A stretch of 64,000 nt of DNA from Streptomyces sp. MUM 203J (GTDB lineage: Bacteria; Actinomycetota; Actinomycetes; Streptomycetales; Streptomycetaceae): NCBI RefSeq assembly GCF_022414595.1, contig NZ_JADWYO010000015.1, positions 1 to 64,000 of the forward strand, written 5' to 3'. The translations under genes were made by a program, and so were the position numbers. This document shows, in pieces, positions 1 through 7,956 of the stretch. The notes beneath the pieces were generated by a model, which was not told the DNA's origin, did not search any database, and was given only the letters and a program-made list of their open reading frames with translations. Position 1 is the stretch's first letter, and every line of letters starts with the position of its first letter.

Positions 1-160
1 CATGCGCTTCGACCCGGGCGGCGAGGCCGAGGTGGGCCTCGTCCCGGTCGGCGGCGACCGTGTCGCGCTCGCGGGTGCGCCCCGGCCGGTGCGGGCGCGC
101 CCCGCGCACGGACCACCCGCCGACAGGGGGTGGTCCGACGGGCCGGGCGGCGCGCGCTAG
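1..160 (+). CDS. 3' end of an unidentified coding sequence (truncated at window edge)
   Basis: A plus-strand frame (codons in phase with base 2) is open from the window edge to a TAG at 158-160. Almost every third position in its first 100 bases is G or C, as in real genes of this genome, so this is probably the C-terminus of a protein that begins to the left. The visible residues are rich in Gly, Pro, Arg and Val; I recognise no motif. It ends 10 bases before the hydrolase start at 171, so the two may be co-transcribed. Confidence 0.45.
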   Translation, partial: MRFDPGGEAEVGLVPVGGDRVALAGAPRPVRARPAHGPPADRGWSDGPGGAR

Positions 161-170
161 CCTCGGGATC

Positions 171-1040
171 ATGAGCCGGCCGCCTACGTTCGTTCCGCCT
201 GCCTGTGCGCGGGCCCGCGCCCTGGTCACGCCCCGCGGCGCCTTCGCCGTCCTGGACGCCCGGCCGCGGGGTCCCCGCAGGGGCACCGCGCTGCTGCTGC
301 CCGGGTTCACCGGCAGCAAGGAGGACTTCATCGTCATGCTGGAGCCCCTGGCGGAACGCGGCTACCGCGTGGTCGCCGTCGACGGCCGGGGCCAGTACGA
401 GACGGACGGCCCCGCCGAACAGCGCGCCTACGCCCAGCACGAGCTGGCCCAGGACGTCCTGGCCCAGGCCGAGGCACTGCGCGACGAGGGCCCTCTCCAT
501 CTGCTCGGTCACTCCCTCGGCGGACAGGTCGCCCGCGCCGCCCTTCTGACCGATGCCTCGCCGTTCACCTCGCTCACCCTCGTGTCCTCCGGCCCGGCCG
601 AGGTCTCCGCCCCCCAGCGCGCCAGGATCAAGATGCTGAGCGACGCCCTCGGGGCCATGGACATGGCCACCCTCTGGACCGCCATGCGCGCCCTCGACCC
701 CCCGGAGGACGCCGATGACCCGCACGCGGGCGGGAACCGCGAAGAGCTGAGGCAGCGCTGGCTGCGCAACAGCCCGGCCCAGCTCCTGGCCACCGGCCGT
801 CAGCTCAGCACCGAGCCTGACCGGATCGCCGAGCTGACCGCGCTGCGGCCCCGGGTGCCGTTCCATGTCGTGTCCGGTGACCATGACGACACCTGGCCGG
901 TCCCGCTGCTCGACGACATGGCCGTACGGCTCGGTGCCCGCCGTACCGTCATCGCGGACGCCGACCACTCCCCCAACACCGACCGCCCCGGGGAGACCTC
1001 CCGGGCCGTGGCCGACTTCTGGGACCAGTGCGTTAGTTAG
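171..1040 (+). CDS. alpha/beta-fold hydrolase
   Basis: A 289-residue soluble alpha/beta hydrolase. The nucleophile elbow GHSLGG places the catalytic Ser at about residue 115. The LLLPGFTGS stretch near residue 41 forms the oxyanion-hole region. The acid lies in the SGDHDD loop and the catalytic His in ADADHSPN near the C-terminus. ATG at 171 was chosen because the in-frame upstream stretch from position 60 is Arg/Pro-rich and does not resemble the family N-terminus. No signal peptide is seen, so it is likely cytoplasmic. The substrate cannot be read from sequence; small esters or lactones are typical of the family. It ends in the AT-richer stretch upstream of the next small gene. Confidence 0.85.
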   Translation: MSRPPTFVPPACARARALVTPRGAFAVLDARPRGPRRGTALLLPGFTGSKEDFIVMLEPLAERGYRVVAVDGRGQYETDGPAEQRAYAQHELAQDVLAQAEALRDEGPLHLLGHSLGGQVARAALLTDASPFTSLTLVSSGPAEVSAPQRARIKMLSDALGAMDMATLWTAMRALDPPEDADDPHAGGNREELRQRWLRNSPAQLLATGRQLSTEPDRIAELTALRPRVPFHVVSGDHDDTWPVPLLDDMAVRLGARRTVIADADHSPNTDRPGETSRAVADFWDQCVS

Positions 1041-1051
1041 ACAGGCGAAAA

Positions 1052-1071
1052 ATTTCGTTAGCGTACGGAAT
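1052..1071. promoter_or_regulatory. AT-rich imperfect palindrome, candidate operator/promoter
   Basis: Positions 1052-1071 match their own reverse complement at 14 of 20 positions (outer ATT/AAT, CG and ACG blocks). This is unusually AT-rich for this genome. It lies about 55 bases upstream of the small gene at 1127. A repressor site or promoter is possible, but no clear -35/-10 pair could be assigned. Confidence 0.3.
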
Positions 1072-1126
1072 TAATAGCGGCTACGGTGCGTTGACACGCC
1101 CGTACACCTCGACGAAGGGAGCCGCC

Positions 1127-1276
1127 GTGCGCTTCGAGATCACGCGCCTCGACGATGTCACCGGGACCGCCGTGGACAGCACCGTCGTGGACGCCGCCGC
1201 CGTCCGCGGGATCGTCCAGCAGGCCGCCGCGACCGGGCAGCGGATCCACATCCGGCCGGTCGCGGGCGCCTCGTAG
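1127..1276 (+). CDS. small conserved-looking protein of unknown function (49 aa)
   Basis: A 49-residue protein read from GTG at 1127, preceded by a good ribosome site (GAAGGGA, six bases upstream). It begins MRFEITRLDD and contains a Val/Ala-rich middle. There is no signal peptide, membrane span or cysteine. Codon use is typical of the genome (third positions mostly C or G), which supports a real gene despite its size. It ends two bases before the stop of the convergent MarC gene, so the two transcripts collide there. I do not recognise a family and assign no function. Confidence 0.6.
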   Translation: MRFEITRLDDVTGTAVDSTVVDAAAVRGIVQQAAATGQRIHIRPVAGAS

Positions 1277-1278
1277 CC

Positions 1279-1887
1279 TCAGGCGGCTCCTTGGATCGTC
1301 TGTGTCACGCCGTTGATGATCTGCTGTACGGCGATGGCCGACAGCATCATCCCGGCCAGCCGGGTCACCAGCACCACACCGCCGTCCTTGATAACCCGGA
1401 TGATCACCAGCGAGTAGCGCATCACCAGCCACAGCACCACGTGCATCGCCACGATCGCCGCCCAGACGGACACCTGACCGCCCGCCCCGTCCGCGTGCTG
1501 GACCGCCAGGATCACCGCCACGATCGCGCCCGGACCCGCCAGCAGCGGCATGCCCAGCGGCACCAGGGCCACGTTCACGTCCTTGGTCTGCTTCGGCTCG
1601 TCCGTCTTCCCGGTCAGCAGGTCCAGCGCGATCAGCAGCAGGAGCAGCCCGCCCGCGATCATCAGCGCGGGCACCGAGACGTGCAGATACTCCAGGATCC
1701 GGTTGCCCAGGATGCCGAACAGGGTGATCACCCCGAACGCGACCGCCACCGCCTGCCACGCCATCCGGCGCTGCACCTTGGTGGCCCGACCGGACGTCAG
1801 GGCGAGGAAGATCGGCGTGATCCCGGGGGGATCCATGATGACAAAAAGGGTCAGAAAGAGAGAGCCGAAGACGGCGAGGTCGAACAC
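1279..1887 (-). CDS. MarC family integral membrane protein
   Basis: A 202-residue polytopic membrane protein of the MarC/UPF0056 family. About six hydrophobic segments are visible, and the family signature MDPPG, followed by TPIF, is near residues 18-25. A GMPLLAGPGA motif sits at the start of the second repeat, giving the two-repeat architecture of the family. GTG at 1887 is the start; the only upstream match is a weak AAGG. MarC proteins were once thought to be antibiotic-resistance exporters, but their substrate is unresolved. It ends against the convergent 49-residue gene. Length and motifs are normal. Confidence 0.9.
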   Translation of the reverse strand: MFDLAVFGSLFLTLFVIMDPPGITPIFLALTSGRATKVQRRMAWQAVAVAFGVITLFGILGNRILEYLHVSVPALMIAGGLLLLLIALDLLTGKTDEPKQTKDVNVALVPLGMPLLAGPGAIVAVILAVQHADGAGGQVSVWAAIVAMHVVLWLVMRYSLVIIRVIKDGGVVLVTRLAGMMLSAIAVQQIINGVTQTIQGAA

Positions 1888-2027
1888 AGTGATGGCCTTG
1901 CGGAAGTGGGTCGTGCGAGGGAAATCCGCCCAGGAGGAGATGCCTGTGCCTGCGGAACGCGGCTTCCGGCGTCCTGGGGGTGAGGAGAACCAGGAATGGA
2001 GGGCCCGGCGGCAGCGCCGCCCGGATG

Positions 2028-2894
2028 TCAGGCGTCCGGGCTTCCGCCCGTACCCATCACGGGAAACGCGCCCGTCGCCCTGCGGGTGATCTCGCCGAAG
2101 ATCTCCGGGTCCGTGGTGTGGTCACCGAGCCCGCAGGTCTTGCGGCTGCCGTGGTAGTCGCTGGAGCCGGTGGTCAGCAGTCCGAGTTCGGCGGCCAGCC
2201 CGCGCAGCCGGGCGCGGGTCGCCTCGTCGTGGTCCATGTGGTCCACCTCGACGCCGTCCAGACCGCACGCGGCCAGCTCACCGAGTACGGAGTCGGGCAT
2301 CGTCCGGCCACGCCTGGCCGCACCGGGGTGAGCGACGACGGTGACCCCGCCGGCCGCCTTGACGAGGCGGATCGCCGTGAACGGGTCCAGCTCGTGCTTC
2401 TCGACGTACACCCGGCCGTGATCGGCCAGCCACTCGGACGTGAACGCGCTGGAGACGTCCGGCACGACGCCCAGCTCGACCAGTGCCGTCGCGATGTGCG
2501 GGCGGCCCACCGAGCCGTCTCCCGCGATGGCCGCGACCCGCTCCCAGGTGACCGGCACGCCCAGCTCCCGGAGCCTGCCGACCATGGCGTGCGCGCGCGG
2601 CACCCGGTCGTCGCGGACCAGGTCCATCTCCCGCGCCAGCTCCGGCTCGGCCGGGTCGAAGAGGTACGCCAGCATGTGGAGGCCGATGCCGTCGATGCTG
2701 CAGGACAGCTCGGCGCCCGTCACGAGGGTGAGCCCCTCGGGGAGAGCGGCGGCGGCCTCGGCGTGGCCGCGGGTCGTGTCGTGGTCGGTCAGCGCGACCA
2801 CGTCCAGCCCGGACGCGGCGGCGTGCCGTACCAGCTCGGCGGGGGTGTCCGTACCGTCGGACGCCGTGGAGTGGGTGTGCAGGTCGATGCGCAC
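2028..2894 (-). CDS. PHP-domain phosphoesterase
   Basis: A 288-residue member of the PHP superfamily, related to RNase AM/nucleoside 3',5'-bisphosphate phosphatases. The N-terminal metal motif HTHSTASDGT and the following LTDHDT motif are intact. Further ligands are the Glu in GAELSC, VVAHPG and SSDYHG near the end. GTG at 2894 is preferred: it directly begins the VRIDLHTHS strand and has a strong GGAGGAG ribosome site, while the upstream extension is Pro/Arg-rich. It is predicted to be a cytoplasmic, metal-dependent phosphatase on small phosphate esters or oligonucleotide ends. The same-strand neighbour upstream begins at about 3627. Confidence 0.85.
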   Translation of the reverse strand: MRIDLHTHSTASDGTDTPAELVRHAAASGLDVVALTDHDTTRGHAEAAAALPEGLTLVTGAELSCSIDGIGLHMLAYLFDPAEPELAREMDLVRDDRVPRAHAMVGRLRELGVPVTWERVAAIAGDGSVGRPHIATALVELGVVPDVSSAFTSEWLADHGRVYVEKHELDPFTAIRLVKAAGGVTVVAHPGAARRGRTMPDSVLGELAACGLDGVEVDHMDHDEATRARLRGLAAELGLLTTGSSDYHGSRKTCGLGDHTTDPEIFGEITRRATGAFPVMGTGGSPDA

Positions 2895-2988
2895 GACTCT
2901 CTCCTCCGGGCGGGGCGGGGTACACGGGACACCCAAGAATAACCGGAGGCGGGGAGTGCCCCTTACCGCACGGAAGGCCGCACGAAGG

Positions 2989-3627
2989 TCAGGCCAGCAG
3001 CCGGGGAGACAGCGCCCCGCACGGTACGAGCTCCACTTCGGCGCCCGCCTCCCTCAGGTCGGCCAGCACCACCTCGTCGTACAGCATCAGCCCCGAGTGC
3101 TCGGGCCAGGCGATGGCCCACAGCCACAGCCCCCGCGCCTCGCCCGCGAACACCGCGCGGTCCTCGGGGGCACCGCCGACGTGCCAGAGCGGTGTCGGGC
3201 GCCCGCCCGCCAGGAGCTTGGCGTGCGGCGCCTTGTCCGTGCACAGGTGCGGTCCCGGATCGGGTCCGTCGAGGCCCGCGTACCGCGCGCCGAGACCGAC
3301 GCCCAGTTCCTCCGCGACCAGCAGCAGCTCCCCCACGCCGCCCAGGGGTCCCGGCCCCGAGCAGGCGACGGCGGTGGCACGGCCCCCGCTGCGGTCGTCC
3401 CCCGCGTACGCGATGCCGGTGAACAGCCAGCCCACCGGCAGCGGCCAGGGCATCCACACCGGCACCCTGGCCCGGTGCACCACCACCTGAAGCGCCTCCA
3501 CGCTGGGCGGGACCACCGGCTGCAGCGGGAAGACGGGTCCGTGCACATCGCACTGCCAGCGATCGGCGAAGAGGCCGGGCGGCCGGACCCGGCGTCCGCA
3601 CTTCGGGCAACTGGGTTCGCCCCTCAT
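2989..3627 (-). CDS. zinc-ribbon protein, DUF6758-like
   Basis: A protein of about 212 residues. It opens with a CPKCG knuckle, and a second Cys/His pair (QCDVHG) about 20 residues later completes a likely zinc ribbon. The remainder is a Pro/Gly/Trp-rich globular domain without membrane spans. ATG at 3627 is chosen; a TTG three codons upstream (3636) is also possible because the GGGGAGG ribosome site lies nearer to it. Such proteins are common in Streptomyces and annotated only as DUF6758; the role is unknown. It sits in a minus-strand row with the PHP gene downstream and the SUFU gene upstream. Confidence 0.75.
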   Translation of the reverse strand: MRGEPSCPKCGRRVRPPGLFADRWQCDVHGPVFPLQPVVPPSVEALQVVVHRARVPVWMPWPLPVGWLFTGIAYAGDDRSGGRATAVACSGPGPLGGVGELLLVAEELGVGLGARYAGLDGPDPGPHLCTDKAPHAKLLAGGRPTPLWHVGGAPEDRAVFAGEARGLWLWAIAWPEHSGLMLYDEVVLADLREAGAEVELVPCGALSPRLLA

Positions 3628-3730
3628 AGCGTTCAACGGTCCTCCCCCTCCGTCGCCGCGTCAAGGACGATCACCCGTCCGGTGTGCCGAACGACACATT
3701 CCGCGGGCCGGAGGGGCTACCGTGGCGCGT

Positions 3731-4351
3731 TCAGTCCAGCCGGACGCCCGCGCGCAGGGGGTCGCGCAGATCCGTGCCGGCCGCGAGCCAGCGCTCCTCC
3801 AGGGCCTGCGCTCCGTGCACCCGCTTCCACGCGGCCTCGTTGGGCGTCATCGGCAGCAGCGGCAGGAAGCGCACCGGATCCATGCCGGGGGCCAGCTCGT
3901 CCAGGTCCTCGTCCAGATCCGGGACCAGCCCGCCGGGCTCCCCGACCAGCACGGAGGTGAAGGGCGCCCCCGGCCACAGCGGCTCCCCCAGGTCCAGGGA
4001 CGCCCCGGGTGCCACGACCAGTCCCTCCACCTGCGGTGACGCGGCCAGCACGGCCAGCGGGCGGAGCACCTTGTCGGTATCGGCGAGACCGGCCCGCACC
4101 GAGAGGACCAGCTCCGCGCGGGGCCCCCTCACGGGGTCCGCGACGACGTCGGTGGGGTCGGTCATGGGCTGGGCGGACATACCGAGGGTGGCGTAGCGGA
4201 CCACGGGGCGGGAGTCGCCGCCGTCCTCGGTGCCGGTGAAGCGCAGCACCTCGATACGGTCCGTGCCGAGGAAGGTCACGGAGGCCCGGGCGTCCGGTTC
4301 ACCGAGCGCCGTCCGCAGCCGCGCCTCGACGAGCGCGAGAACTTTTGCCAT
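3731..4351 (-). CDS. SUFU (suppressor-of-fused) domain protein
   Basis: A 206-residue cytoplasmic protein that reads as a bacterial suppressor-of-fused-like domain. It has an N-terminal helix (VLALVEARL), then strands with VRYATLGMS and ELVLSVRAG, and a conserved late segment (FLPLLPMTPNEAAW) typical of the bacterial family. ATG at 4351 was chosen by homology-like N-terminus; no Shine-Dalgarno is visible, so the mRNA may be leaderless or nearly so. Bacterial SUFU proteins often act as immunity or toxin-associated proteins, but no toxin gene is adjacent here. The role is therefore open. Confidence 0.75.
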   Translation of the reverse strand: MAKVLALVEARLRTALGEPDARASVTFLGTDRIEVLRFTGTEDGGDSRPVVRYATLGMSAQPMTDPTDVVADPVRGPRAELVLSVRAGLADTDKVLRPLAVLAASPQVEGLVVAPGASLDLGEPLWPGAPFTSVLVGEPGGLVPDLDEDLDELAPGMDPVRFLPLLPMTPNEAAWKRVHGAQALEERWLAAGTDLRDPLRAGVRLD

Positions 4352-4442
4352 GCGGCGAGCATAGGGTGCGTATCGAACGGGCAAAGGAAGGGATTGACCT
4401 TCAGTCGGCTGCTAGTGTGGGCCGCCGGTCGGGACGACGTGT

Positions 4443-4508
4443 CCGGGGACTTCCCCGGAGGAAGCGTCTTCCGGTCCCGATGACTCGTCATCCCCCACGG
4501 GGGACCGG
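4443..4508 (+). ncRNA. candidate structured RNA element in the corA leader
   Basis: Consecutive perfect stems can be drawn. CCGGGG/CCCCGG closes a four-base loop (4443-4458). GGAAG/CTTCC closes three bases (4460-4472). GATGA/TCATC closes CTCG (4479-4492). The last is enclosed by an 8-bp outer stem, CCGGTCCC (4471-4478) with GGGACCGG (4501-4508), which competes with the second hairpin for CC at 4471-4472. The C-run at 4492-4496 could alternatively pair with the G-run at 4499-4503. Such overlapping alternatives are what a switching leader shows. No known riboswitch consensus was recognised. Confidence 0.4.
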
Positions 4509-4528
4509 CCGGAGGAGGTGGGGCTGCG

Positions 4529-4603
4529 ATGGATCGAAGTCGACCTGGCAGTACCAGCCGCTCTTCCGTGCCTCGCAGGCCGCGCACCACCCGCGCCCGC
4601 TGA
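4529..4603 (+). CDS. possible leader peptide (24 aa, Arg/Pro-rich) upstream of corA
   Basis: An ATG at 4529 lies ten bases after a near-perfect ribosome site, GGAGGAGG (4511-4518), which serves no other obvious gene. It reads 24 codons, MDRSRPGSTSRSS followed by VPRRPRTTRAR, and stops at TGA 4601-4603. Seven or more Arg and three or more Pro in 24 residues, with low third-position GC (CGA, AGT, CCT codons), are unlike ordinary genes here. Basic, Pro-containing uORFs regulate Mg2+ transporters in enteric bacteria (mgtL, mgtP), so a similar role before corA is conceivable. A GTG at 4518 in another frame is an alternative reading. Confidence 0.3.
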   Translation: MDRSRPGSTSRSSVPRRPRTTRAR

Positions 4604-4976
4604 CCGGCCCGCCGGCGGTACCTCCCTGAGGCACCCCGGGCGTTCCGGCACCGGCTCCCGGCCTTCGCAGCATCAGGCCACATGGCATCCGCGCGTCCCG
4701 CGCACCGGCGTCGCCGGAAGAGCACGCCTCCCCCGCTGTCCCCGCGCACCGCACGAGCCGTGCCCGGTACGCGCTCCGCACGAGCGGCGGACAGCGAACG
4801 GCGATCAGCGAATGCAAGCCGCGAACCGCGAACCGCGAACACCGTCCTCGTGAACCGCGGTGCCACCCGCTTTGCGGACGTACGTGCCGACATCACGCCC
4901 GACACGTCACCCGTAACGTCCCCATTCCGGGTTGCGCCACGACTCCCCGACGGCTTCCCGTGTGAAGGAGCCCGCC

Positions 4977-6107
4977 ATGTCGATGATCCGTGAGCTGCGT
5001 GCCGTCGTACGGCCGTCCCTGCGCAAGCGCGGCGCCGCCGCGTATCCGGCGTACACCGCCTACGACGCGACCCGTGACCCCTCCGCCTCCACCGCGGTCG
5101 TCGACTGCGCCGTCTACCGTGACGGGCGGCGGCTGAAGACGGAGGACGACTCCCTGACGCCGCGTGAGGCGATGCGGCGGGTGCGGGACGGCGGCGGTTT
5201 CGCGTGGATCGGGCTGCACGAGCCGACAGAGGCCGAATTCGCCGGTATCGCGGCGGAGTTCGGGCTGCACCCGCTCGCCGTGGAGGACGCGGTGCACGCG
5301 CACCAGCGGCCGAAGCTGGAGCGGTACGACGACACGCTGTTCACCGTCTTCAAGACGGTCCACTACATCGAGCACGGCGAACTCACCGCGACCAGCGAGG
5401 TCGTGGAGTCGGGCGAGGTGATGTGCTTCACCGGCCGGGACTTCGTGATCACGGTCCGGCACGGGGGCCAGGGCTCGCTGCGGAACCTGCGGCACCGGCT
5501 GGAAGCCGACCCGGAGCTGCTGGCGAAGGGGCCGTCGTCGGTGCTGCACGCGATCTCCGACCATGTCGTCGACGGGTACATCGCGGTCGCGGACGCGGTC
5601 GAGATCGACATCGACCAGCTGGAGATCGACGTCTTCTCGCCACCGGCGAAGGGCAGCACGCGCGGCGCCGACACCGGGCGGATCTACCAGCTGAAGCGTG
5701 AGGTACTGGAGTTCAAGCGGGCCGTGACGCCGCTGATGCGGCCGATGCAGCTGCTGAGCGAGCGGCCGATGCGGCTGGTCGACCCGGACATCCAGAAGTA
5801 CTTCCGGGATGTCGCGGACCACCTGGCACGGGTGCAGGAGCAGGTCGTCGGGTTCGACGAGCTGCTGAACTCCATCCTCCAGGCGAACCTGGCGCAGGCG
5901 ACGGTCGCGCAGAACGAGGACATGCGCAAGATCACCTCCTGGGCGGCGATCATCGCCGTGCCGACGGCGGTGTGCGGGGTGTACGGGATGAACTTCCGGT
6001 ACATGCCGGAACTGGAGTGGAAGTTCGGTTACCCCATGGTGCTGACGGCCATCATCGGCACGTGCTTCGCGATCCACCGCACCCTGAAGCGCAACGGCTG
6101 GCTGTAG
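4977..6107 (+). CDS. corA: CorA-type magnesium/cobalt transporter
   Basis: A 376-residue CorA-family divalent-cation channel. The large N-terminal cytoplasmic funnel domain includes HPLAVEDAV near residue 100 and a long helical stalk from about 200 to 310. Two C-terminal membrane helices follow. The first ends in the invariant selectivity motif YGMNF (about residues 340-344). The periplasmic loop is short (RYMPELEWK), and the basic KRNGWL tail is typical. ATG at 4977 has a GAAGGAG ribosome site. The preceding 625-base leader suggests post-transcriptional control. The next gene starts only 13 bases after the stop, so the two are probably co-transcribed. M. tuberculosis Rv1239c is the positional counterpart. 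Confidence 0.95.
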   Translation: MSMIRELRAVVRPSLRKRGAAAYPAYTAYDATRDPSASTAVVDCAVYRDGRRLKTEDDSLTPREAMRRVRDGGGFAWIGLHEPTEAEFAGIAAEFGLHPLAVEDAVHAHQRPKLERYDDTLFTVFKTVHYIEHGELTATSEVVESGEVMCFTGRDFVITVRHGGQGSLRNLRHRLEADPELLAKGPSSVLHAISDHVVDGYIAVADAVEIDIDQLEIDVFSPPAKGSTRGADTGRIYQLKREVLEFKRAVTPLMRPMQLLSERPMRLVDPDIQKYFRDVADHLARVQEQVVGFDELLNSILQANLAQATVAQNEDMRKITSWAAIIAVPTAVCGVYGMNFRYMPELEWKFGYPMVLTAIIGTCFAIHRTLKRNGWL

Positions 6108-6120
6108 CTAAGCTGCGGGC

Positions 6121-6639
6121 ATGACTGACGACCAGCTGCTCGGCCCCGCGCTCGTCGAGGAGGCCACGAAGAAGTCCGGCCTCGTGTGGGTGCGCGGCGA
6201 CGGGCCCGCGCGGGCCCTGTGGCACGTGTGGCACGAGGGCGCGGCGCTGGTCGTGGGCGACGGGCCCGGGGAGCAGCCGCTGCCGTCCGGGCTGGCCGAC
6301 GGGGCGGTCGCGGAGGTCACGGTACGCAGCAAGGACAAGGGCGGGCGGGTCGTGGCGTGGACGGCGGAGGTGCGCGAACTTGCACCGGAGTCCGCCGACT
6401 GGCAGGCCGCGGTGGACGAGCTGAAGGGCAAGCGGCTGAACGCGCCGGACGCTGAGACGATGCCGTCCCGCTGGGCCCGTGACTGCCGCGTCCTGCGGCT
6501 CACGCCGCAGGCGTCCACCACGTCCCTGCCCGCCACGTCCCTGTCGGCCCCGCCCCTCCCGACCCCGGCGACCACCCGCCGCCCGGTCCCTGCGGCCCTG
6601 CCCCGCCTCCTGCTCCGCCGCGGCAGGCGCCACAGCTAG
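6121..6639 (+). CDS. conserved hypothetical protein, possible split-barrel fold
   Basis: A 172-residue protein starting 13 bases after corA. The first ~120 residues are compact, with alternating strands (SGLVWVRG, ALWHVWHEGAALVV, EVTVRSKDKGGRVVAW) that resemble pyridoxamine-phosphate-oxidase-like split barrels; no flavin-binding residues can be confirmed. The last ~45 residues are low-complexity Pro/Thr/Ser and Arg-rich, likely disordered. There is no signal peptide or membrane span, and no ribosome site is evident before ATG 6121. Function is unknown; linkage to corA is the only clue. Confidence 0.7.
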   Translation: MTDDQLLGPALVEEATKKSGLVWVRGDGPARALWHVWHEGAALVVGDGPGEQPLPSGLADGAVAEVTVRSKDKGGRVVAWTAEVRELAPESADWQAAVDELKGKRLNAPDAETMPSRWARDCRVLRLTPQASTTSLPATSLSAPPLPTPATTRRPVPAALPRLLLRRGRRHS

Positions 6640-7009
6640 CACGCCACCCGCGGGGGTGCGCGAGACGGTGCTCTCCGGGGCCCGCCGCCGCAGGCCGGCG
6701 GCCCTGGGGCCGGGAGAGCCGCGGGTGCCGCAGGCGCCAGGGTCTCGGGGCCGCCCCCTGTGCGTCCCCTCCCGGCCGTGGGCGGCACGGCCCGGTGAGG
6801 CCGGGACGACGCCCGCCGCGGTGGGCGGTCGTCGCCGGGCGGAACGGGTCCCTGCAGCAGAACCGGCCACGGGGCCGAACACCCCGTGCCCGCCGCGCCC
6901 CACGTGGAAGCGTGCGTCCGTGCCGCTGCGGGGCTCACCCCGGAAGGCGGCCCCCGGCACGCCCCCTTCCGCCGCGGCAGCGGCCACCCGCCGACGGGGG
7001 GCCGGGACC
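6640..7009. other. intergenic region without a supported gene
   Basis: About 370 bases separate two convergent genes. Open frames exist on both strands but are Arg/Pro/Ala-rich shadows with no motif. The only structure seen is an imperfect hairpin at 6671-6718 (CTCTCC pairing with GGAGAG around a GC-rich stem), which could end the corA transcript. Confidence 0.5.
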
Positions 7010-7777
7010 CTACTCGCTGGTGCGGGGAAGCTTCTTGCCGTAGTCGAGGATCTGGTCCTCCTCCGGCTCGTCCAGCGAGAAGTCCTCGTCCCAGTCCGTC
7101 AGGACGACCACTCCCGCACCGCCGCCACGGGCGAAGCGGAGGGGATACGGAGTACCGTCCAGGGAGACGTCCAGCGCGCCGCCTTCGCCGTTCGGCCCTC
7201 CCGCGACCTTGATCGTGCGCTTGCCGGCGATCGAGTCGCGGTCCCCCTTGTGCAGGTCCCCGTGCAGCGTCAGCAGCCCGTTGACGAGTACGTTCTTCTC
7301 GGTGAAGCTGCGGAACAGCTTGTACGAGGGATCGTCCTGCGGGACCTTCACGAACTTGCCGTCCAGCTTCTCCGCCGCCTGGATGTCCTCCTTGGTCGGC
7401 TCCCCCGTCGCCTCCGCCTGCCGCCAGAACGACGCCTCGGCCTTCATATAGAGCGCGTCACCGACCCGCAGCAGCTCGAAGCGGGACTTGCGGGTCGCGA
7501 CCGACCCGGCTGCGCCGTCCTTCTTCAGGCGCATGTTCAGCTTGTACGAGGCACCGCTGCTGACCAGCGTTCCCGAGAGCCGTACCGCCTCGGCCCTGCC
7601 GGCCGCCGTCTGGGCCTCGGCCTCGATCTGCTTCGCGGTCAGCTTGCCGAGCCCGTTCGTGCCCTTGTCGGGGTCCACCTCCTCCGCGCAGCCGCCGAGC
7701 ACCGCCGTGAGCACGGCACAGAGCGCGACGGTGAGCGCGGCGCGACGGGCATGCGAAGCCGGAGGGAGAACAGTCAC
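7010..7777 (-). CDS. secreted lipoprotein, LppX/LprAFG-like
   Basis: A 255-residue lipoprotein. It has a basic N-terminus, a hydrophobic stretch and a lipobox VLGGC with the modifiable Cys at about residue 30. The mature part has the SGTLVSSGASYKLNMRLKKDG and FELLRVGDALYMKA features of the actinobacterial LppX/LprF/LprG-type fold, which binds lipids or serves as an envelope carrier. GTG at 7777 follows an AGAGAGG ribosome site; the longer frame upstream lacks a signal sequence. It is divergent from the MgtE-like gene at 7957 and convergent with the corA-linked gene. The ligand is not predictable. Confidence 0.75.
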   Translation of the reverse strand: MTVLPPASHARRAALTVALCAVLTAVLGGCAEEVDPDKGTNGLGKLTAKQIEAEAQTAAGRAEAVRLSGTLVSSGASYKLNMRLKKDGAAGSVATRKSRFELLRVGDALYMKAEASFWRQAEATGEPTKEDIQAAEKLDGKFVKVPQDDPSYKLFRSFTEKNVLVNGLLTLHGDLHKGDRDSIAGKRTIKVAGGPNGEGGALDVSLDGTPYPLRFARGGGAGVVVLTDWDEDFSLDEPEEDQILDYGKKLPRTSE

Positions 7778-7956
7778 CAGCGCTGCCTCTCTGAGGGGAA
7801 CCGTGGGGGGACGCAGACCCGCAGGGTACCGGGGCCGGGTGGCCTGATCCGCACGGAGCCGTACGGACCGCCTGCGTGGCCGACCCGAAACGTATCGGGC
7901 TAGCCTGAATCCCTGCATAGGGGATGCTTCAGGACACGTGCTGGAGGTGGCGTGGC

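Larger units (their letters stand above)
4352..4976 (+). promoter_or_regulatory. long 5' leader / intergenic region upstream of corA
   Basis: These 625 bases lack a convincing full-length gene on either strand. They hold a cluster of hairpins (4443-4508), a strong orphan ribosome site with a short ORF (4511-4603), a hairpin at about 4617-4635, and a degenerate heptamer repeat (three copies of GCGAAC[CA] at 4821-4841 with weaker copies on both sides). Codon bias is poor throughout, which argues against a missed gene. The most economical reading is a long untranslated leader of the corA mRNA starting near 4420, probably with a regulatory function. Confidence 0.5.

Noticed and set aside
4518..4853. 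GTG-initiated frame of 111 codons downstream of the strong ribosome site in the corA leader
   Set aside because: The product is Pro/Arg-rich with poor third-position GC and no motif; the short ATG frame at 4529 or a non-coding leader is more plausible, though not proven.
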